Below the pieces are notes generated by a model that was given only the letters and a program-made list of their open reading frames with translations, was not told the DNA's origin and did not search any database. This document shows positions 51,384 to 59,904 of a stretch of 64,000 bases of DNA, piece after piece (positions within the stretch are counted from its first letter, which is position 1; the number at the start of each line of letters is the position of its first letter). This DNA comes from JBCCCJ01 sp039029315. GTDB lineage: Bacteria > Bacteroidota > Bacteroidia > J057. The position numbers and the translations under genes are program-made. The stretch is taken from contig JBCCGK010000018.1 in NCBI GenBank assembly GCA_039029315.1, forward strand, positions 1 through 64,000, given 5' to 3'.

Positions 51384-52740
51384 GAAAATTCTGATTGCCA
51401 ATCGAGGCGAAATTGCGCTGAGAGTCATCCGGACCTGTCGGGAGATGGGCGTACGGACCGTGGCAGTATATTCCACTGCCGATAAAGACAGTTTGCATGT
51501 GAGATTTGCTGATGAAGCGGTGTGCATCGGCCCACCATCCAGTACGGACAGCTATCTCAGTATGGCCAATATCATTTCGGCAGCAGAGATCTGCGGTGTG
51601 GATGCGATCCATCCAGGCTATGGATTCATGGCCGAAAATGAAGAGTTCTCTCAACTATGCGAAGATCACGGCATCAAGTTCATTGGTCCGAGTGCTGCTG
51701 TCATCAATGCGATGGGAGATAAGTCCACGGCCAAGGATTCGATGAAGAAAGCAGGCGTTCCCGTTGTTCCTGGATCAGATGGCCTCCTGGAATCTCTTGA
51801 GCAAGCCCTGGAAATCGCAGAAGAATGTGGATATCCGGTTTTGCTGAAGGCAACTGCTGGTGGAGGTGGGAAAGGAATGAGAAAAGTGTTCGTTCCAGAA
51901 GAAATGGAGGATGCCTGGAATAGTGCCAGAGCAGAATCCGGAGCGGCCTTCGGAAATGATGGGATGTATCTGGAGAAATTTGTCGAAGAACCTCGCCATG
52001 TGGAAATTCAGATCATGGCTGATCAGCATGGCAATGTGTATCACCTTCAGGAGCGAGACTGTACCATTCAGCGTCGACACCAAAAGCTGGTGGAAGAAAC
52101 TCCTTGTCCGGTACTGAGCGAAGAAACCCGACAAAAAATGGGGGACGCTGCGATCCGGGCTGCCAAATCTGTCGATTATGAGGGAGCAGGAACAGTAGAA
52201 TTTCTCTATGACAAGCATGGAAACTTCTACTTTATGGAAATGAATACCCGGATTCAGGTGGAACATCCTGTAACGGAAGAGATCTTTGATGTAGACCTGA
52301 TTCGCGAACAGATTCGTGTAGCTGCCGGGGAAAAGATTGAACAGCCGTATCAGCGCATCCAAGGAAGATGTTCTATGGAAGTTCGCATCAATGCAGAAGA
52401 TGTTTTTAACGATTTCCGACCATCTCCTGGTAAGATCATCTACTTTCACAAACCCGGCGGACATAATGTCAGGGTGGATACCCACGCATTTTCTGGCTAC
52501 ATCATCCCGCCCTACTATGATTCCATGATTGGCAAGCTGATCGTATTCGGCCCAAGCAGAGAAGCAGTTGTCGCCAAGATGTCCAGAGCACTAGAGGAGT
52601 TCATTGTGGAAGGAGTGAAAACTACCATTCCCTTTCATAAACTGCTGATGAAAGACGAACGATTCCAATCAGGCGTCTATGCCACCAATTTCATTGAAGA
52701 CTTTGACATGAAGCCAGAAGAGGAAGAATTGGTGTCTTGA
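51376..52740 (+). CDS. accC: Acetyl-CoA carboxylase biotin carboxylase subunit
   Basis: 454 residues, ATP-grasp enzyme that carboxylates biotin on AccB. FKKILIANRGEIALRVIRTCREMG opens the biotin-carboxylase N-domain; AEICGVDAIHPGYGFMAEN follows. The ATP-grasp glycine loop is LLKATAGGGGKGMRKV (~156-171), with RDCTIQRRHQKLVEETPCP and FYFMEMNTRIQVEHPVTEEI (catalytic Glu, Asn, Arg). GHNVRVDTHAFSGYIIPPYYDSMIGKLI closes the domain. It overlaps accB by 8 bp. A hairpin at 52766-52798 probably ends the operon. Confidence 0.96.
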   Translation: MFKKILIANRGEIALRVIRTCREMGVRTVAVYSTADKDSLHVRFADEAVCIGPPSSTDSYLSMANIISAAEICGVDAIHPGYGFMAENEEFSQLCEDHGIKFIGPSAAVINAMGDKSTAKDSMKKAGVPVVPGSDGLLESLEQALEIAEECGYPVLLKATAGGGGKGMRKVFVPEEMEDAWNSARAESGAAFGNDGMYLEKFVEEPRHVEIQIMADQHGNVYHLQERDCTIQRRHQKLVEETPCPVLSEETRQKMGDAAIRAAKSVDYEGAGTVEFLYDKHGNFYFMEMNTRIQVEHPVTEEIFDVDLIREQIRVAAGEKIEQPYQRIQGRCSMEVRINAEDVFNDFRPSPGKIIYFHKPGGHNVRVDTHAFSGYIIPPYYDSMIGKLIVFGPSREAVVAKMSRALEEFIVEGVKTTIPFHKLLMKDERFQSGVYATNFIEDFDMKPEEEELVS

Positions 52741-52765
52741 GAATGACTGAAAATATTTTGATATC

Positions 52766-52798
52766 GAAAGCTGCCATGATCCCTCATGTGCAGCTTTC
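52766..52798 (+). terminator. Hairpin after accC
   Basis: GAAAGCTGC / GCAGCTTTC, perfect 9-bp stem, 15-nt loop, followed by CCTTTTC; 26 bp after the accC stop. Confidence 0.5.
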
Positions 52799-52948
52799 CC
52801 TTTTCAAAGCAATCAACCGATCAGAAATCCATTTCATTTTTTTCCCAATCCTTCCCTCATCTTCAGCAAACCCACACGCTTGTTCAATCCAACCTAGCGA
52901 TTGTAGCCTTGATTTCGTCTAAGAAGTACAATAAACAAACATAGAATA

Positions 52949-53158
52949 ATGAAACAAATCGCAATTGCTTTTTCCTTGATGATCGTCGGTGGATTGTATT
53001 CCTGTACAGAAACTGATTGTGTAGCGAAGCAGGATGCAAACTGTGCTTGCATCGAAATTTATCAACCCGTCTGTGGCTGTGATGACGTAACCTATAGCAA
53101 CAGTTGCCATGCTGAATGTGCAGGTATTTTAACCTACACAGAAGGCGAGTGTAACTAG
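52949..53158 (+). CDS. Kazal-type protease-inhibitor domain lipoprotein
   Basis: 69 residues. A lipoprotein-like signal (MKQIAIAFSLMIVGGLYSC) leads into a Cys-rich module whose spacing fits a Kazal domain: C-x-C, then PVCGCDDVTYSNSCHAECAG and TYTEGEC. Kazal domains inhibit serine proteases by presenting a reactive loop before the PVCG motif (here CACIEIYQ). There are two extra Cys at the N-side. It stands alone, flanked by hairpins, and would protect the cell surface from exogenous or own proteases if exported. The terminator at 53217 supports a separate transcript. Confidence 0.8.
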   Translation: MKQIAIAFSLMIVGGLYSCTETDCVAKQDANCACIEIYQPVCGCDDVTYSNSCHAECAGILTYTEGECN

Positions 53159-53216
53159 ATTTATGTGATGGATGGATCGCAGGGGGCCTAACTCTTCCAA
53201 TGAGAAAATGCATGAA

Positions 53217-53250
53217 GGACTGGCCTAACAAAGGTCAGTCCGATTTTTTT
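53217..53250 (+). terminator. Intrinsic terminator of the Kazal gene
   Basis: GGACTGGCC, loop TAACAAA, GGTCAGTCC (one G-T pair), then GA and seven T. Confidence 0.8.
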
Positions 53251-53416
53251 GACAAAGAAAACAATGATTTCGACTCAACAAATAAGGGGATAAAGGAGAG
53301 GTAATTGCCAGGATAAAATCAAAACAGAAAAAAACCGCCCACGCGCCAAAATAGAAATGGAACAACAATTGTGCATATAGGAAAAGTCTGATTAACAGAT
53401 CAATAGCCAAAACTGC

Positions 53417-54460
53417 ATGTCACGTTCTCCTTCTATTCTCACTCCTAATCTCCTTCCTGCTCCCTTTCTGCCCAAAGACCTCTACCAAAGTATGGCTATA
53501 TTTTCCCGGATGCGGGAAGACATCTTTGCCAAAAGTTGGCAATGTGTAGGCATGAATAGCCACTTTCAGCAGGCCGGAATCGTACAGCCATTTCTCTTAA
53601 TGGAAGACTTGCTGGACGAACCTCTTTTGATGATTTGTGATGAGCAAAAAACCCTTCATTGTCTATCCAACGTCTGCCCACAATGTGGGAGCATCCTGTT
53701 GCGTGAACGAAATCAATTGACAGAATTGCGTTGTCCTCAGGATGGAAGTAGATACAGCCTTCAAGGCCAATGTCTTGAAATCGCTCAAAGCGCAGAGCCT
53801 CCTCAGACAAGCGATCATTTGCCTATGCTGAACCTCCGCGGCTTCGGAGATTTACTATTCACAGGAGTGACAGCGTCAACTCCATTTGAACAGTGGATAC
53901 AGCCAATCACAGATCGGACTGGCAAGATGGCCTGGTCGAAGCTGGTCCACGAAGGAGAATATTCTCATAGCATCCACATAGAGGCGAATTGGACCCTCTA
54001 TGTCGATCATGTGTTGACACAAAGAGGGGATGGAATCAAGCAACACCTATTGGCAGAAGGAGTGATGCATCTTCGCAATGCCAAGTCAGATGCTCCCATC
54101 TTCGATTTGCCAGACGGGCATCCTGATCGTGGGCAGTCTATATCTGCTATGCACTGTTGGCTATGGCCCAATCTCTTATTGGATATATATCCCTGGGGAG
54201 TGGTTGTGAGAATCATTGATCCCATTGCTCCCTCTGAAACCCGTATTCGCAGCGAGAGTTTTCTTTGGCATCCTGACTTGCTGGATCCCCTCTTTGCAGA
54301 GCTTCTTCATCATGCAGAACTGGATCGAGCTAGCCAACTCGAAAGTCAGCAGCGCGGTATGCAATCTCGTCTGTTTCGGGGCAAGCATCCAGCAGAAGGC
54401 AGTGCGATGCAGCACTTCCACAAGATGTTGATGACCTCTATCAAGCAAGGATCGGACTGA
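53417..54460 (+). CDS. Rieske ring-hydroxylating-oxygenase homologue with lost metal ligands
   Basis: 347 residues. Overall it aligns with Rieske non-heme oxygenase alpha subunits of the choline-monooxygenase-like type: FAKSWQCVG, DEPLLMICDEQKTLHCLSNVC, the Rieske region, then NWTLYVDH and WLWPNLLLDIYPWGVVVRIIDP. However the [2Fe-2S] ligands CxH…CxxH read CPQCG (~87-91) and CPQDG (~106-110), and the mononuclear-iron segment (usually N-W-K…EN…E-x-Y-H…H) reads NWTLYVDHVLTQRGDGIKQH. Both His of the cluster and the His pair of the iron site are absent. It is probably not an oxygenase; CPxCG/CPxDG could form a zinc knuckle instead. Confidence 0.75.
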   Translation: MSRSPSILTPNLLPAPFLPKDLYQSMAIFSRMREDIFAKSWQCVGMNSHFQQAGIVQPFLLMEDLLDEPLLMICDEQKTLHCLSNVCPQCGSILLRERNQLTELRCPQDGSRYSLQGQCLEIAQSAEPPQTSDHLPMLNLRGFGDLLFTGVTASTPFEQWIQPITDRTGKMAWSKLVHEGEYSHSIHIEANWTLYVDHVLTQRGDGIKQHLLAEGVMHLRNAKSDAPIFDLPDGHPDRGQSISAMHCWLWPNLLLDIYPWGVVVRIIDPIAPSETRIRSESFLWHPDLLDPLFAELLHHAELDRASQLESQQRGMQSRLFRGKHPAEGSAMQHFHKMLMTSIKQGSD

Positions 54461-54488
54461 TAGGGAGGCGCAACAGCCAACTCTCCAC

Positions 54489-54516
54489 AAACCGTCCTCT
54501 TTTCGGAGGTGGTTTT
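54489..54516 (+). terminator. Terminator after the Rieske-like gene
   Basis: ACC-GT-CCTC, loop TTTTC(G), GAGG-T-GGT followed by five T; 28 bp after the stop, between convergent genes. Confidence 0.5.
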
Positions 54517-54530
54517 TCAGGATGTTTGCG

Positions 54531-55328
54531 TTATCTCTTCATCACTTTCTCCATCATCTGCTTCACTCGCTCGCCATCTACCGGGTTCATCCAATGCCCA
54601 TTCTGCTTGAACCAGGAGCCTATGATCAGTCCGTCGCAGAGCTGAAGGTAGCGATCCACATTTTGCAAATTGACCCCGGAACCTACCATAACCGGCAGCG
54701 ATACAGCATTTTTGACTCTTTGTATCTCCGACAAATCTGCCTCTTGACCCGTCGCAACGCCCGTGATGATCAATCCATCACTGAGAAAAAACTCAGCAGC
54801 GTGAGCAGTCTCTTCCAGGCTGACATCAGCTGTGATCGCATGGGCACTATGTTTCTTTTTGATATCTGTGAAGACAGGAATATGTTCTGCGCCAATTTGT
54901 TTGCGGTACCGAAGCAGATCTCCCGCATTCGATTCGATGATCCCTTCATCTGCGACATGCGCGAAGACAAATCCCTCAGCTCGCACAAAGTCCAGACCAG
55001 CTGCAAGCGCCGCGGCCATGGCCTCTCGATTCGCCCCCGCCAAAATCTGGATACCACAAGGAATGTTCACCGCTCGTTTAATCTCTCTACCAATAGCAGT
55101 CATCAAGGCAGTAATCTCTGGCCCAACAGTTCCATTGAGATAGGGGATATCATGCATATTTTCGATAGCAATGCCATGAATGCCACAAGAAGCATAAAGC
55201 TCTGCTTCGGTGACTGCCCGATCAATGATCTCTTGAGGAGAATATTGATGGAGAGGTGTACCAGCTAAGGCATCAACGTGGATCATACCGATGATAGCAG
55301 GAGAAGTGAAAAGCGTCGAAAAAGTCAT
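54531..55328 (-). CDS. BtpA/SgcQ-family TIM-barrel protein
   Basis: 265 residues, no signal. The pattern MIHVDALAGTPLHQYS near the N-terminus, GIHGIAIENMHDIPYL, VGPEITALMTAI, GLDFVRAEGFVFAHVADEGII, PVFTDIKKKHSAHAI and DGLIITGVATGQEADL, then VMVGSGVN and GLIIGSWFKQNGHW matches BtpA. BtpA was named for photosystem I assembly in cyanobacteria, but it is widespread in non-photosynthetic bacteria and related SgcQ genes sit in sugar operons; here a metabolic phosphate-binding TIM-barrel enzyme is more likely. It lies 134 bp downstream of the amidohydrolase on the same strand. Confidence 0.85.
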   Translation of the reverse strand: MTFSTLFTSPAIIGMIHVDALAGTPLHQYSPQEIIDRAVTEAELYASCGIHGIAIENMHDIPYLNGTVGPEITALMTAIGREIKRAVNIPCGIQILAGANREAMAAALAAGLDFVRAEGFVFAHVADEGIIESNAGDLLRYRKQIGAEHIPVFTDIKKKHSAHAITADVSLEETAHAAEFFLSDGLIITGVATGQEADLSEIQRVKNAVSLPVMVGSGVNLQNVDRYLQLCDGLIIGSWFKQNGHWMNPVDGERVKQMMEKVMKR

Positions 55329-55374
55329 ACCTACAAAGTTCAGTGATAAAAGAAAAAGAATGCCCCCAGCATTG

Positions 55375-55443
55375 ACGTGAAGCGTTTGTGTGAGGGAAGC
55401 AGGGCAGATAACGCTTTACGTCTGACAACGCTTTACGTCTGAC
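55375..55443. repeat. 17-bp tandem direct repeat with inverted partner
   Basis: AACGCTTTACGTCTGAC occurs twice in tandem (55410-55426, 55427-55443). GACGTGAAGCG about 35 bp earlier (55376-55386) is its inverse with one mismatch, so either copy can form a hairpin. It lies 19 bp after the amidohydrolase stop on the minus strand and may terminate it. Confidence 0.6.
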
Positions 55444-55462
55444 AGCAAACCAGGGATAAACC

Positions 55463-56716
55463 TCAAGGCTTAAGAAAAAACTGCCCATCCTTCATAATCA
55501 TTCGCAGATTGCGAAGGGTCCGAATATCTTGGCTGGGATCGCCTTCTACAGCAATCAGATCAGCCAACAGGCCAACTTGGATGCGCCCTACTTTGTCTTC
55601 CACATGAAAAAGCTGCGCATTGACAGATGTCGCAGATTGTAAGACAGCCAGGGGGAGCATGCCATACTCGACCATCATTTCGAGTTCGCGTACATTGTCA
55701 CCATGGGGAAAGACACCGACATCCCCACCAGCGGAGATGGTGACGCCAGCTTGAAGCGCTAGTTTGAAACTCGCTCGTTTGTTGACGATGCGTTGGGGAG
55801 CGGCTTCCCTGCTTTTGTTCCAGCCACGGTATTGCATGATGGCATCGCCAGCCGCGAGAGTAGGGCAGAGGGCAACCTCCTTTTCAGCCATCAGTTGAAA
55901 GACCTCCAATGTCCCACCATCACCATGTTCGATGGTCTCGACCCCTGCCAGGGTAGCGCGTCGCATGCCTTCCGCCGTCGCGGCATGAGCCACTGTTGCA
56001 CGACCACTACTGCGAGCTGTACGCACAATGAGTTCCAATTCTTCTTGCGAAAAAGTGGGCATGGCCTCCCCATTGGGACCCCAGCGGTAATCCGCATAGA
56101 CCTTGATGAAGTCAGCCCCATGTCCAATCTGATCCCGGACAACCCGGATAAGATCATCCTGCCCATCTGCCACTTCTGCTCCCAATGGGACTTTCACTTG
56201 TGGGGCAAATCCTTTTGGTCCATAGCTACCTGTAGCAACAATGGCCCGACCCGCAACCAACATGCGCGGACCGGGAATGATTCCTTGATTGATGGCTTGT
56301 TTGATCCCGACATCTGCATAGCCAGCACCCTCTGATCCCAGATCTCGTATCGTGGTGAAACCTGCCATGAGAGTTTTTTTTACATGAACCGTTGCACGTA
56401 CTACCCGCAAGGCTTCAGATTCTTTCAACACCTGATCATTCCAGCTGGTCTCATTGTAGGGATGGAGCAGCACATGTGCATGACCCTCTATCAATCCTGG
56501 CAATAGAGTCATGCCAGGTAAAGAAATGATTTCCGCACCTCTGGGTAAGGTAGTAACATTTTGGGGACCGACAGCTGTGATTTTGTTGCCTTCAACCACC
56601 ACAAGCCAATCCTCATGCATGTCAGTCCCGTCAAAGACCCGATCAGCCTGAAAGACTTGTCCATAGCTGGCAGAACAATAGAGAATACAGAGGAGAATAA
56701 GGAAGAATCGTCTCAT
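55463..56716 (-). CDS. Exported amidohydrolase (imidazolonepropionase-like)
   Basis: 417 residues; signal peptide MRRFFLILLCILYCSASYG. A metal-dependent amidohydrolase: HxH in LIEGHAHVLLHP, Lys in GADFIKVYADY (carbamylated), His in ATVAHAATAEGM and in VETIEHGDGG, Asp in ISAGGDVGVFPHGDN. LADLIAVEGDP closes the small beta domain. Relatives act as prolidases, imidazolonepropionases or peptide-hydrolysing enzymes; export suggests a dipeptide or small amide substrate. Its ATG overlaps the stop of the upstream Ig-like gene by 4 bp, so the two are translationally coupled. Confidence 0.88.
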   Translation of the reverse strand: MRRFFLILLCILYCSASYGQVFQADRVFDGTDMHEDWLVVVEGNKITAVGPQNVTTLPRGAEIISLPGMTLLPGLIEGHAHVLLHPYNETSWNDQVLKESEALRVVRATVHVKKTLMAGFTTIRDLGSEGAGYADVGIKQAINQGIIPGPRMLVAGRAIVATGSYGPKGFAPQVKVPLGAEVADGQDDLIRVVRDQIGHGADFIKVYADYRWGPNGEAMPTFSQEELELIVRTARSSGRATVAHAATAEGMRRATLAGVETIEHGDGGTLEVFQLMAEKEVALCPTLAAGDAIMQYRGWNKSREAAPQRIVNKRASFKLALQAGVTISAGGDVGVFPHGDNVRELEMMVEYGMLPLAVLQSATSVNAQLFHVEDKVGRIQVGLLADLIAVEGDPSQDIRTLRNLRMIMKDGQFFLKP

Positions 56717-57756
56717 TCTGCCAATATGCGGATCACTTCTGCGAGAGTCAACTCCTGTGTCCGCAAAATCGCGATATAACTTCCTGGCTGAATTCCCTGA
56801 AGGGGAATAGTCATGATTTGTTCTCCAGCGGGAAGCATGCCCGCTTTTCTTTTGAGAATTTTCCCGCTTCGCGTTTTGAGGATAAAGGCCATTGTACTGG
56901 TTTTTTCTAACAGAAACTCTATGGAAAGTGTCTCATTGAGGGAAAACTCTGTGCGGGAAAATCGGGCCCTTGGACGAAACATCTTCAAAGTATCCGTGAT
57001 GAAATGCTCTCCATTTACCCCCATAAATGCCAGCCGATAATAGTTCCAGCCCCAAACAGGCGAATCATCTGTCCACCCAAATCGTTGGCGCCTAAAAATA
57101 TTGTCCTCAACTTGTACATTGTGCTGCTCCTGGAAGTCCATTTGGGAATTGGCATACTGGAGTGTCAACTCTCCCAAGGGCCAATATCGATCTGTCTGCC
57201 AGGAAAGCTGTATGCTATCTCCCACCCATTTTGCCTGAAAATCCATCAAATTGGGAACCTCCATTTCTGGCAATTCCGGTTCTTCTATGGGGAGTTCGTC
57301 CCCTCTGGCGATGGTGGGTTTTTGATCACAACCATCCGTCTGGAACTCCAGGCTGAAAGGCAAAAAGCTGAATCCTCTTTCGTCCACCAAATCAGCCGTC
57401 ACCTCAAATACATAGGTAGTAAAGGGATGCAAGACTTCCTTTGGCACAAGGGTAAGGAAGGTATGTTCTTCATCATATAGCCGCGCAGCCTCAACTGTTC
57501 TTCTGGGATTGCCTTTGGGAAACAGGCGCACACTCTTGTCATGAAAGGTAACTGGATCGAGAATTTTCCCCTCCGATGGAAAAAAAACATTCGCCTTGAC
57601 AAAGGTATTGCAGGGAAGGTTCTCTGCATCATTGTGAGGAAAAGAAGAAGTCACATAAGGTCGCTGTGCCAAAAGAATGGCAGGCAGGAACAGACAAAGC
57701 TGGAGCAAGAGAAGTGTTGAGCCAGGACGGATAAAACCGATGATTCGGCTGACCAT
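56713..57756 (-). CDS. Exported protein with bacterial Ig-like domain
   Basis: 347 residues. Signal with LLLLQLCLFLPAILLAQ. The next ~120 residues resemble an SbsA-type Ig-like domain (YVTSSFPHNDAENLPCNTFVKANVFFPSEGKILDP; HTFLTLVPKEVLHPFTTYVFEV). An acidic Pro/Glu linker (LPIEEPELPEMEVPNLM) is followed by a second beta domain with fibronectin-like WVGDSIQLSWQTDR…YYRLAF and a final ~80-residue module ending GSYIAILRTQELTLAEVIRILAE, similar to a T9SS sorting domain but not convincingly one. It is coupled to the amidohydrolase by a 4-bp overlap. Function unknown. Confidence 0.75.
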   Translation of the reverse strand: MVSRIIGFIRPGSTLLLLQLCLFLPAILLAQRPYVTSSFPHNDAENLPCNTFVKANVFFPSEGKILDPVTFHDKSVRLFPKGNPRRTVEAARLYDEEHTFLTLVPKEVLHPFTTYVFEVTADLVDERGFSFLPFSLEFQTDGCDQKPTIARGDELPIEEPELPEMEVPNLMDFQAKWVGDSIQLSWQTDRYWPLGELTLQYANSQMDFQEQHNVQVEDNIFRRQRFGWTDDSPVWGWNYYRLAFMGVNGEHFITDTLKMFRPRARFSRTEFSLNETLSIEFLLEKTSTMAFILKTRSGKILKRKAGMLPAGEQIMTIPLQGIQPGSYIAILRTQELTLAEVIRILAE

Positions 57757-57796
57757 GAGAATTTCGCCAGAATAAACAATCTACAACAGGACAGGT

Positions 57797-57957
57797 AGTG
57801 GTTCATGACTTAAGTTTCTGATCATTAAGTCGTAGGGTTTTTGTGCTCCGCCAACGCATTTTTGAGGAAGATAGCGAGCTATCTGAAGAAAAAATAAGGC
57901 AGGTGGAGTGCAAAAGGACCAAACTTGGATTGTCAAGGACTTATGGCTTGAACCACT
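57797..57957. repeat. Palindromic intergenic repeat, type C (161 bp)
   Basis: Ends AGTGGTTCA…TAAG and CTTA…TGAACCACT are inverted, and the arms pair along the full length (e.g. TTTTTGTGCTCCGCC against GGTGGAGTGCAAAAG). Apex GATAGC-GA-GCTATC, like the A family. It sits between divergent genes. Confidence 0.75.
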
Positions 57958-58028
57958 GTATGTATTGCCAGGGCGAAAATACCAAAAAATGAGCAGTTTC
58001 TAATCCATTCGAGGAAATTTCCGTATAC

Positions 58029-59894
58029 ATGGGGTCTATGGGAATATGGTCTACGATTTTTAAGTCATCTGCTGCAAAACAACAACGCGGCGGGGAGATG
58101 AGCTTTCGCGAAAGCTTGAAAGCACTACAACACTTACCTCCTTTCTTGCGCATGATCTGGAAAACCCAGCCTTATATGGCCGGGGGCAATATTTTGTTGA
58201 GGGTGTTGCAGGCAGGTATTCCGGTCAGTACGCTCTATGTCGGGAAATTGATCATCGATGAAGTCGTCTTGCTCTCTCAACAGACAGGCGGTGACATCGA
58301 CCAACTCTGGTTCTACGTAGGGATCGAATTGGCACTCACATTGATTTCAGCCTTTCTCAATCGGGGGATCTCTCTGTTGGATGCATTATTGGGAGACTTG
58401 TTCTCGAATGAAAGTTCTGTGATGATCATTGAGCAGGCTGCTCGGCTGGACTTGCCACAATTTGAGGATGCTGTATTTTACGATAAGCTCGAACGCGCCC
58501 GTCGCCAAACAACGAACCGAACCCGTTTGATGTCCCAGTTCTTGTTACAGATTCAGGACATGATTTCGATGATCTTTCTGGCTGCTGGTCTAATCGTGTT
58601 CAATCCCTGGTTGATTCTGCTATTAATTGTTGCCGTGATTCCTGCATTTATCTCTGAGACACACTTCAATCAGCGCTCCTATTCTGTGGCGCGAAGCTGG
58701 ACTCCTGAGCGCAGAGAGTTGGATTACTATCGGTTTTTGGGAGCGAGTGATCAGACAGCGAAAGAAATCAAAGTCTTCGGTTTGCAAAATTTCTTGCGAG
58801 ATGAATTTGCCAAACTTGCCCATAAATACTATCTGGTGAATCGTCTTCTAGCCATTCAGCGTGCCATTTGGGGCTTTGTGTTCAACAGCCTGGGCGATCT
58901 GGGATATTATGCAGCCTATGTGATCATCATTTTGCAAACCATCAGTGGGCAGGTAAGCATTGGGGACTTAACCTTTTTGGCTGGATCATTTAGTCGATTG
59001 AGGAATATTCTTCGCGGAATTCTGAGTCGGTTCTCGACCATTGCAGAGAGTTCTCTGTATTTGCAGGACTTCTTTGATTTTCTGAACATGGAACCGGAGA
59101 TTCGTACTCCTGAAACCGCTCGTCCTTTCCCCACTCCTATCCAGCAGGGCTTTGTGTTCGAAGGAGTAAGTTTTCGGTATCCAGGATCGGAGAAGTATGC
59201 CGTTCGCAATTTGAGTTTTAGGCTTCATGCTGGAGAAAAACTGGCGCTGGTGGGCGAAAATGGTGCCGGGAAGACGACTTTGGTGAAATTGCTGGGACGA
59301 TTGTATGATCCCTCAGAAGGAAGAATCTTCTTGGACGGACATGATCTCAAGGAATACGATCTGGGAGAGCTTCGTCAAGCAATCGGGGTGATTTTTCAGG
59401 ATTATGTGCGCTTTCAATTTTCAGCTGGAGACAATATCGCAGTCGGTCAAATCACTGAGCGAAGCAATGCCAGCAAACTCTCTGATGCTGCCCAGCAAAG
59501 TCTCGCTGATTCTGTTATTGCAGAGTTGCCCAAAGGATTAGACCAACGTCTTGGGCGACGATTTACAGGAGGCGTAGAACTGTCCGGGGGACAATGGCAG
59601 AAGATCGCCCTCGGTCGTGCTTATATGCGAGACGCCCAACTCTTGATCTTGGATGAACCAACAGCAGCTCTGGATGCAAGAGCAGAGTATGAAGTCTTTG
59701 AGCGATTTTCAGACCTGACGAAAGACAAAAGTGCAGTGCTTATTTCGCACCGCTTCTCAACTGTGCGGATGGCCGACAGGATTCTGGTCCTCAAACATGG
59801 GGAGATGGTCGAAATCGGGACCCATGAGGAATTGTTGAGGAATGATGGTCTGTATGCAGAATTGTTTCATTTGCAGGCGCAAGGCTATCAGTAA
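58029..59894 (+). CDS. ABC exporter, fused permease and ATPase
   Basis: 621 residues; ATG 58029 used, though Met 58098 (MSFRESLKALQHLP) is a reasonable alternative. Six membrane helices (~50-350; LILLLIVAVIPAFIS, VIIILQTISGQVSIGDL) and a C-terminal nucleotide-binding domain: Walker A GENGAGKTTLVK (~412), Q-loop VIFQDYVRF, signature LSGGQWQKIALGRAY (~519), Walker B LLILDEPTAALD (~541), H-loop ISHRFSTV. It is a half-transporter expected to homodimerise. Relatives move lipids, peptides or drugs; the substrate is not predictable. It converges on the T9SS gene with 10 bp between stops. Confidence 0.88.
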   Translation: MGSMGIWSTIFKSSAAKQQRGGEMSFRESLKALQHLPPFLRMIWKTQPYMAGGNILLRVLQAGIPVSTLYVGKLIIDEVVLLSQQTGGDIDQLWFYVGIELALTLISAFLNRGISLLDALLGDLFSNESSVMIIEQAARLDLPQFEDAVFYDKLERARRQTTNRTRLMSQFLLQIQDMISMIFLAAGLIVFNPWLILLLIVAVIPAFISETHFNQRSYSVARSWTPERRELDYYRFLGASDQTAKEIKVFGLQNFLRDEFAKLAHKYYLVNRLLAIQRAIWGFVFNSLGDLGYYAAYVIIILQTISGQVSIGDLTFLAGSFSRLRNILRGILSRFSTIAESSLYLQDFFDFLNMEPEIRTPETARPFPTPIQQGFVFEGVSFRYPGSEKYAVRNLSFRLHAGEKLALVGENGAGKTTLVKLLGRLYDPSEGRIFLDGHDLKEYDLGELRQAIGVIFQDYVRFQFSAGDNIAVGQITERSNASKLSDAAQQSLADSVIAELPKGLDQRLGRRFTGGVELSGGQWQKIALGRAYMRDAQLLILDEPTAALDARAEYEVFERFSDLTKDKSAVLISHRFSTVRMADRILVLKHGEMVEIGTHEELLRNDGLYAELFHLQAQGYQ

Positions 59895-59904
59895 GCCATC
59901 ATTG

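Noticed and set aside
51775..52485. 236-codon minus-strand frame
   Set aside because: Antisense of accC, which carries all expected catalytic motifs.
54522..55268. 248-codon plus-strand frame
   Set aside because: Shadow of the BtpA-family gene, whose motifs are unambiguous on the minus strand.
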